Positions 23,704 through 27,154 of a DNA stretch of 27,154 bases are shown here, piece after piece. The stretch comes from CAYFJO01 sp964343305 (lineage in GTDB: Bacteria; Planctomycetota; Planctomycetia; Pirellulales; Pirellulaceae), in assembly GCA_964343305.1 (NCBI GenBank), contig CAYFJO010000110.1:1-27154 (forward strand), given 5' to 3'. Under the pieces are notes generated by a model, which was given only the letters and a program-made list of their open reading frames with translations, searched no databases and was not told the DNA's origin. Made by a program: the position numbers and the translations under genes. Position 1 is the first letter of the stretch, and each line of letters starts with the position of its first letter.

Positions 23704-24383
23704 CGAAGCGTCTTGTGCCTCGACTCGCCCGTCGATCGTCTTCCGATGGAAGCCCGCAAATACAATGCGCGGGGAATCATCAACAAAAGAATCGGCGCGC
23801 AATTGACAATGAGAAGCAAGTAGAACAGCTTGACTAGTGCCGAGTCGTAGGTCTTGAACCAGAACCGGTCCCACAATTTCGACCACATGCCAGCTTGAAA
23901 CCAGATTGTCTCGTACGGGAGATATCTGACCGTGTTCCCAACCGCTTGACCGCAATGGTCGCAGTAATTGTCGATGGCCGAAACCGGATTTGTACAGTGA
24001 AGGCACAACGGAATCTCGGTGAGGGAGTGTTTGCCAAAGACAGCGCCTTGCGACTCCACTGGAATGCCCTGGATCATTTCGATGCCGCAGCCAAAAACCA
24101 TGGCACTCAGAAATAACAAAACCGACCCAAAGATCAGGGCGGTCATCGCCCCGGTGACGTCCACCGCGGCGCCAAGGATGAGGCTGAGAACAACAATCAC
24201 TGTCAGGAGATGACGCAGCGTGAATTGCCACTTCGACGAGGCTTCCAGAGAATCGTCTGAAGAATCTTCGAGAACACTTGAATCGTGCTCGGAAGCCGCC
24301 TCGTGGTAGCGACCACTGCCGCAGTGCCAGCACACGACGAAAAACTCTTCGCTCTCCTCACCACATTCCGGACAAGACCACAT
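23664..24383 (-). CDS. Zinc-ribbon membrane protein, unknown function
   Basis: This 239-aa protein has an N-terminal CPECGEESEEFFVVCWHCG zinc ribbon (residues 4-22), an acidic Ser/Asp linker, and two close membrane helices (about 55-100) entered by QFTLRHLLTVIVVLSLILG. That entry resembles the 'FSLRxLL' membrane signature common in planctomycete proteins. A second zinc-ribbon-like CLHCTNPVSAIDNYCDHCG (about 127-145) and a third helix (about 185-205) follow. It may be a membrane-bound regulator or assembly factor; no family is recognised. The ATG at 24383 has GAGAG six bases upstream. It follows the oxidoreductase gene by 27 nt and may share its transcript. The stop lies inside the convergent PLP gene. 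Confidence 0.78.
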   Translation of the reverse strand: MWSCPECGEESEEFFVVCWHCGSGRYHEAASEHDSSVLEDSSDDSLEASSKWQFTLRHLLTVIVVLSLILGAAVDVTGAMTALIFGSVLLFLSAMVFGCGIEMIQGIPVESQGAVFGKHSLTEIPLCLHCTNPVSAIDNYCDHCGQAVGNTVRYLPYETIWFQAGMWSKLWDRFWFKTYDSALVKLFYLLLIVNCAPILLLMIPRALYLRASIGRRSTGESRHKTLRQPNDSSPSDKAF

Positions 24384-24410
24384 GGTGCTCTCTCAAGTAT
24401 TCGGTCGGGT

Positions 24411-25715
24411 CTATGCGCGTGAAGGCGTGCCCCAATGATCGCGGTAATCGCGTGACAACATTGCGTTGGCCTGCTCGTCGCCTGAGATTTGTTCCGTCTT
24501 AGGGTCGAAGGTCACAGTGCGGTTGAGCCGCGTGCTGAGATTAGCCAAATGGCACAGCGTTGCGGAATAGTGCCCGACTTCAATACCCGCCCGTAGCGGT
24601 TCATCGCTGCGAATCGCGTTGACGAAGTTTTGGTAGTGACTTGGCAGGTTGGGCGATTCGTCTTTCAGTGGCATTTCGCGATTGCTCTCGTCGTAGACTT
24701 TCAAGTGGCCGCGTTTGCTCAGCAGCATCCAGCCCTTCGTACCATAGAAGGCGTTGCCGTTGTCAATGCCGACAGTCAATCCGTAGCGAGACCAGAGCCG
24801 CATTTCAAACACAAGTTGACGACGATTGCCAGGTTTGCCATCGCCAGGATAGTCGAAAGTTACGAGCTGCGTGTCCGGGAACTGTTGATCGTCGTTGAAA
24901 ACGAACTTGCCACCCAGCGCCGATACATGCGACGGATGTGTGTCGACGCCGAGCCCCCAGCGGGCGATGTCGATTTCGTGAACACCGTCGTTGCCCGTGT
25001 CGCCGGTGCCAAAGTGATGCCACCAATGCCACGTGTAATGGTGGCATGTTTTGCGAAACGGAACCATTGGTGTGGGACCAACCCACAAGTCGTAATCGAA
25101 ACCTGACGGCGGATCACTTGGGTCGGCGTGACCAATTTGGCCACGCTTTTGAACGTTCCACGCTTTCGCGACCAATACGTCGCCAATCGCGCCGTCACGC
25201 AGCAGTTGAACGCCGCGGGCGATGAGATTCATCGAGCGGCTTTGCGTGCCGTGTTGGACCAAACGCTTGTTTCGACGAGCGGCTTCGACCAACAATCGGC
25301 CTTCGCGGACGTTGTGCGAACAAGGTTTTTCGACGTAGACATGTTTGCCTGCGTCGCAAGCCAGAATCGCCGCGGGACTGTGCCAGTGATCCGGTGTGGC
25401 AACGACCACAAAGTCGACCGACTTGTCGTCCAGTGCGGTGCGAAGATCTTTAATGGCCTCTGGCTTGCCACCGAATCGCTCCGACATCGAACCGGCACGC
25501 CCAATGTCGGGGTCGCAAACGTAAGCCACTTCGACGTTGTCAATGCTGGCAAAGGCGGGTGCCAGCCCACGCGACCGACCGCCACAGCCGATCAGTGCGA
25601 AACGCAGTTTGTCGTTGGCGGCGGCCTCCGTCGAACGGACGGACGAGACCGCCGCCGCTCCCGCCACGCCAGCCGCTGTACCCTTGAGAAACGCTCGTCG
25701 ATTGGTTGCTGGCAT
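24411..25715 (-). CDS. Tat-exported Gfo/Idh/MocA-family oxidoreductase
   Basis: This 434-aa protein has a twin-arginine signal NRRAFLKGTAAGVAGAAAVS (residues 5-24). The Rossmann fold follows with FALIGCGGRSRG, then VVVATPDHWHSPAAILACDAG and the family's catalytic-site EKP in HVYVEKPCSHNVREG. The C-terminal half has the substrate-side pattern HYTWHWWHHFGTGDTGNDGVHEIDIARWGLGVD, typical of the planctomycete secreted subgroup. These enzymes use bound or free NAD(P) on sugars or related compounds; here the substrate is unknown. The start is the ATG at 25715 (GGGAG six bases upstream), which places the twin arginines near the N-terminus; a further 13 codons are open. Cofactor must be bound before export by the Tat route. 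Confidence 0.93.
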   Translation of the reverse strand: MPATNRRAFLKGTAAGVAGAAAVSSVRSTEAAANDKLRFALIGCGGRSRGLAPAFASIDNVEVAYVCDPDIGRAGSMSERFGGKPEAIKDLRTALDDKSVDFVVVATPDHWHSPAAILACDAGKHVYVEKPCSHNVREGRLLVEAARRNKRLVQHGTQSRSMNLIARGVQLLRDGAIGDVLVAKAWNVQKRGQIGHADPSDPPSGFDYDLWVGPTPMVPFRKTCHHYTWHWWHHFGTGDTGNDGVHEIDIARWGLGVDTHPSHVSALGGKFVFNDDQQFPDTQLVTFDYPGDGKPGNRRQLVFEMRLWSRYGLTVGIDNGNAFYGTKGWMLLSKRGHLKVYDESNREMPLKDESPNLPSHYQNFVNAIRSDEPLRAGIEVGHYSATLCHLANLSTRLNRTVTFDPKTEQISGDEQANAMLSRDYRDHWGTPSRA

Positions 25716-25859
25716 GGCATGCTCCCTTTTTCTTGGCGAGATCGGCGATGGCATTGTTCAACAGTAGACACAATCCGATCCGTGATAGCAATATTCTGTC
25801 AGAGTCCATCGGCGGCCAAGAAACCGATGCCTAAAACTGAGGGTATCCAAGAATGGACC

Positions 25860-25890
25860 TTGGCAGTCAGGGCTTGTCTCTGCATATAAT
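25860..25890 (+). promoter_or_regulatory. Candidate sigma-70 promoter of the DUF1571-type gene
   Basis: TTGGCA (25860-25865) and a perfect TATAAT (25885-25890) are 19 nt apart, slightly long. Transcription would start near 25897, leaving a leader of about 45 nt before the ATG at 25942. The -10 box is flanked by a small GCATA/TATGC inverted repeat (25882-25895), a possible operator. Confidence 0.45.
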
Positions 25891-25941
25891 TATGCCTGAT
25901 GGATTTCGTCGCATACCCGCACAGGTACGGAGAATTGATGA

Positions 25942-26952
25942 ATGACGTTGCAGCAAGATGAAAAAACCGTCGGCCTTTCGGCAGACGCGCCGGAGCAACA
26001 ACCCCAGGAAGAATTCCCACAGCCCAAAAGGCGGTCCTGGTGGTGGCGAATCGTGGTCGGTTTGTTGATGGTGCTGGGACTGCTGGTGCTGACAGGTGTC
26101 GGCCTGTTTGTCGCTCAGTATTGGATTCAGAGCCGTGCCACTGCCGAAGGCGACAGCGTGAAGGATCCAGACGTTGTCATTCCAACCGACCAGAAGTCAA
26201 ATGAAGACAAAGTTCCTGAGCCGAACCGGCATCCCATCGAACCGGCGCTCGATCTTGCCAACGCGGGCCTCGAGCACATTCGCAGCAAAATCAAGGACTA
26301 TACCGCGGTCCTGACCGTGCGGCAACTCATGCCGAGTGGCCAGGAGTCCGAGGAAGCGATGTTTGTCAAAATCCGCAACCGAAAGGTCGACGAAGACGGC
26401 AAGATCATCGTGCCGTTTGCGGTTTACCTTAGATTCCTTAAGCCAAGATTCAAGAATGGCCGTGAGGTGATTTGGGTCGAAGAGGCGAACGAAGGCAACC
26501 TGATCGCCCACGAACCGGGACTACTAAATTTCAGGCGATTTCATCTTCCGCCCGATGGGCCCATCGCGATGATGGGGCAACGCTATCCGATCTGGGAAAT
26601 CGGTTTGGAGAAACTCGTCGAGCAATTGATCATGCGCGGTAACGAGGAACTGCAGTACGGACACGAACAATGCGCAGTCGAGTTTCTCAAGGGAACGGTC
26701 GATGGGCACCCGTGTACGATCATTCAGATTTTGCATCCCCAAGAGAAGCCCGCGTTCACTTATTATAGGGCGCAAGTGTTTATCGATGACGAGCGGCAGA
26801 TCCCGCTGAGATACGTGTGCCAACTGTGGCCAGAAGGCGAGGGCAAAGAACCGCCCGTGGACGAAGAGTACAACTATCAGGATGTGAAGATCAATGTCGG
26901 ATTGACCGACCTGGATTTTGATCCCGACAATCCGGCCTACAACTATCCATAG
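25942..26952 (+). CDS. DUF1571-type membrane-anchored protein
   Basis: The product is 336 aa. A polar N-terminus (about 30 residues, ending PKRRSWWWR) precedes one membrane helix (IVVGLLMVLGLLVLTGVGLFV, about 36-57), so most of the protein is outside the cytoplasm. The following domain (about 95-330) includes ALDLANAGLEHIRSKIKDYTAVLTVRQ, VKIRNRK, VYLRFLKP, GREVIWVEE and the closing YNYQDVKINVGLTDLDFDPDNPAYNY, which matches my memory of DUF1571, a family mostly seen in planctomycetes. The fold may resemble lipid- or lipoprotein-binding LolA/LolB-like sheets, but that is speculation. The ATG has GGAG nine bases upstream. It is divergent from the oxidoreductase. Confidence 0.85.
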   Translation: MTLQQDEKTVGLSADAPEQQPQEEFPQPKRRSWWWRIVVGLLMVLGLLVLTGVGLFVAQYWIQSRATAEGDSVKDPDVVIPTDQKSNEDKVPEPNRHPIEPALDLANAGLEHIRSKIKDYTAVLTVRQLMPSGQESEEAMFVKIRNRKVDEDGKIIVPFAVYLRFLKPRFKNGREVIWVEEANEGNLIAHEPGLLNFRRFHLPPDGPIAMMGQRYPIWEIGLEKLVEQLIMRGNEELQYGHEQCAVEFLKGTVDGHPCTIIQILHPQEKPAFTYYRAQVFIDDERQIPLRYVCQLWPEGEGKEPPVDEEYNYQDVKINVGLTDLDFDPDNPAYNYP

Positions 26953-27154
26953 CTGACGTCATCATTCTTCCCCGCGCGTGGCTTGGTTCAAAGTTAAACG
27001 GCGCGGCCGTTGGCCGCAAGCAAACTGTAGGACGGATTTCCAATCTGTTGTTTGTACATAAGTCTTTCGCCCTGAAAGGGCCTACAACAAATCAGCCCAG
27101 GGCAGAGCGAAGCGGCTTCAGCCGCGAAGCGCCGCCCTGGGTTTGCGAACCATC
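26953..27154. repeat. Cluster of intergenic palindromes at the right edge
   Basis: Four inverted repeats lie close together: GCGGCC/GGCCGC at 27003-27017; a degraded ACGGATT/AATCTGT around TAGGACGGATTTCCAATC; GCCCT-GAA-AGGGC at 27069-27081; and an outer CCCAGGGC/GCCCTGGG (27096-27103 / 27134-27141) enclosing GCGGC-TTCA-GCCGC (27112-27125). The last two resemble the 'CCTGAAAGGGC...CAGCCCAGGGC' intergenic repeats I recall from Pirellula-like genomes. The first could also act as a weak terminator for the DUF1571-type gene, but no T-run follows. No gene is seen here. Confidence 0.7.

Noticed and set aside
1..27154. tRNA, rRNA, insertion sequence or prophage genes
   Set aside because: I read both strands for these and saw no transposase, integrase or structural RNA signature. 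Small RNAs without obvious structure could have been missed.

Overview
The window looks like a chromosomal piece of a planctomycete, probably of the Pirellula/Rhodopirellula type. I infer this from family content, not from a marker gene. The clues are a DUF1571-type protein, a TIGR03032-type protein, a giant surface protein with the planctomycete 'LExR'-like N-terminus and ELWxxDGT repeats, a zinc-ribbon membrane protein with an 'FTLRHLL' membrane entry, a secreted Gly/Pro-rich EF-hand protein, a Tat-exported Gfo/Idh/MocA oxidoreductase, and an M50 protease/HlyD hybrid paired with a GAF/HlyD protein. Intergenic palindromes of a kind I associate with planctomycete genomes support this. I see no rRNA, tRNA, CRISPR array, transposase or phage gene.

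Layout: 192-830 (+) is an orphan tandem-domain microcompartment shell protein, convergent with pyrF (851-1783, -). A 560-nt divergent gap with a perfect 22-bp inverted repeat leads to a TPR/outer-membrane-barrel protein (2344-4053, +). Facing it is a compact minus-strand operon, read from 10048 down to 4073: secreted TPR protein, PqqD-like peptide-binding domain, ATP-grasp ligase, diaminopimelate-decarboxylase-like PLP enzyme, and a urea-transporter/M23-peptidase fusion. Four of the five genes are coupled by overlaps or a 1-nt gap. The only real gap (PqqD to ATP-grasp) carries two adjacent hairpins. A TIGR03032-type gene (10290-11381, +) is divergent from the operon. The operon is the best candidate in the window for an undescribed system: a carrier-recognition domain, an amide-bond-forming ligase, a decarboxylase and a peptidase/channel are encoded together.

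11386-15285 (-) encodes a 1299-aa repeat protein: 17 ELWxxDGT repeats, five DIGVYR/NGNxxWDG repeats and a C-terminal matrixin-like zinc site. 15424-16128 (-) is the EF-hand protein, followed by a clear terminator. 16517-20850 (-) is a two-gene operon of GAF-GAF-TM-HlyD and PqqD-like-M50-HlyD proteins with no ATPase beside it. 21063-22415 (-) is an APC amino-acid permease, divergent from a Cys/Met-metabolism PLP enzyme (22525-23703, +). Then come a zinc-ribbon membrane protein and a Gfo/Idh/MocA oxidoreductase (23664-25715, -), and the DUF1571-type protein (25942-26952, +). The window ends in a cluster of palindromic repeats.

Several starts differ from the longest reading frame. pyrF and the shell protein use TTG starts backed by good ribosome-binding sites. 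The secreted TPR, EF-hand, permease, PLP enzyme and oxidoreductase genes start at internal ATGs. All functional calls rest on reading motifs by eye; no database search was possible.
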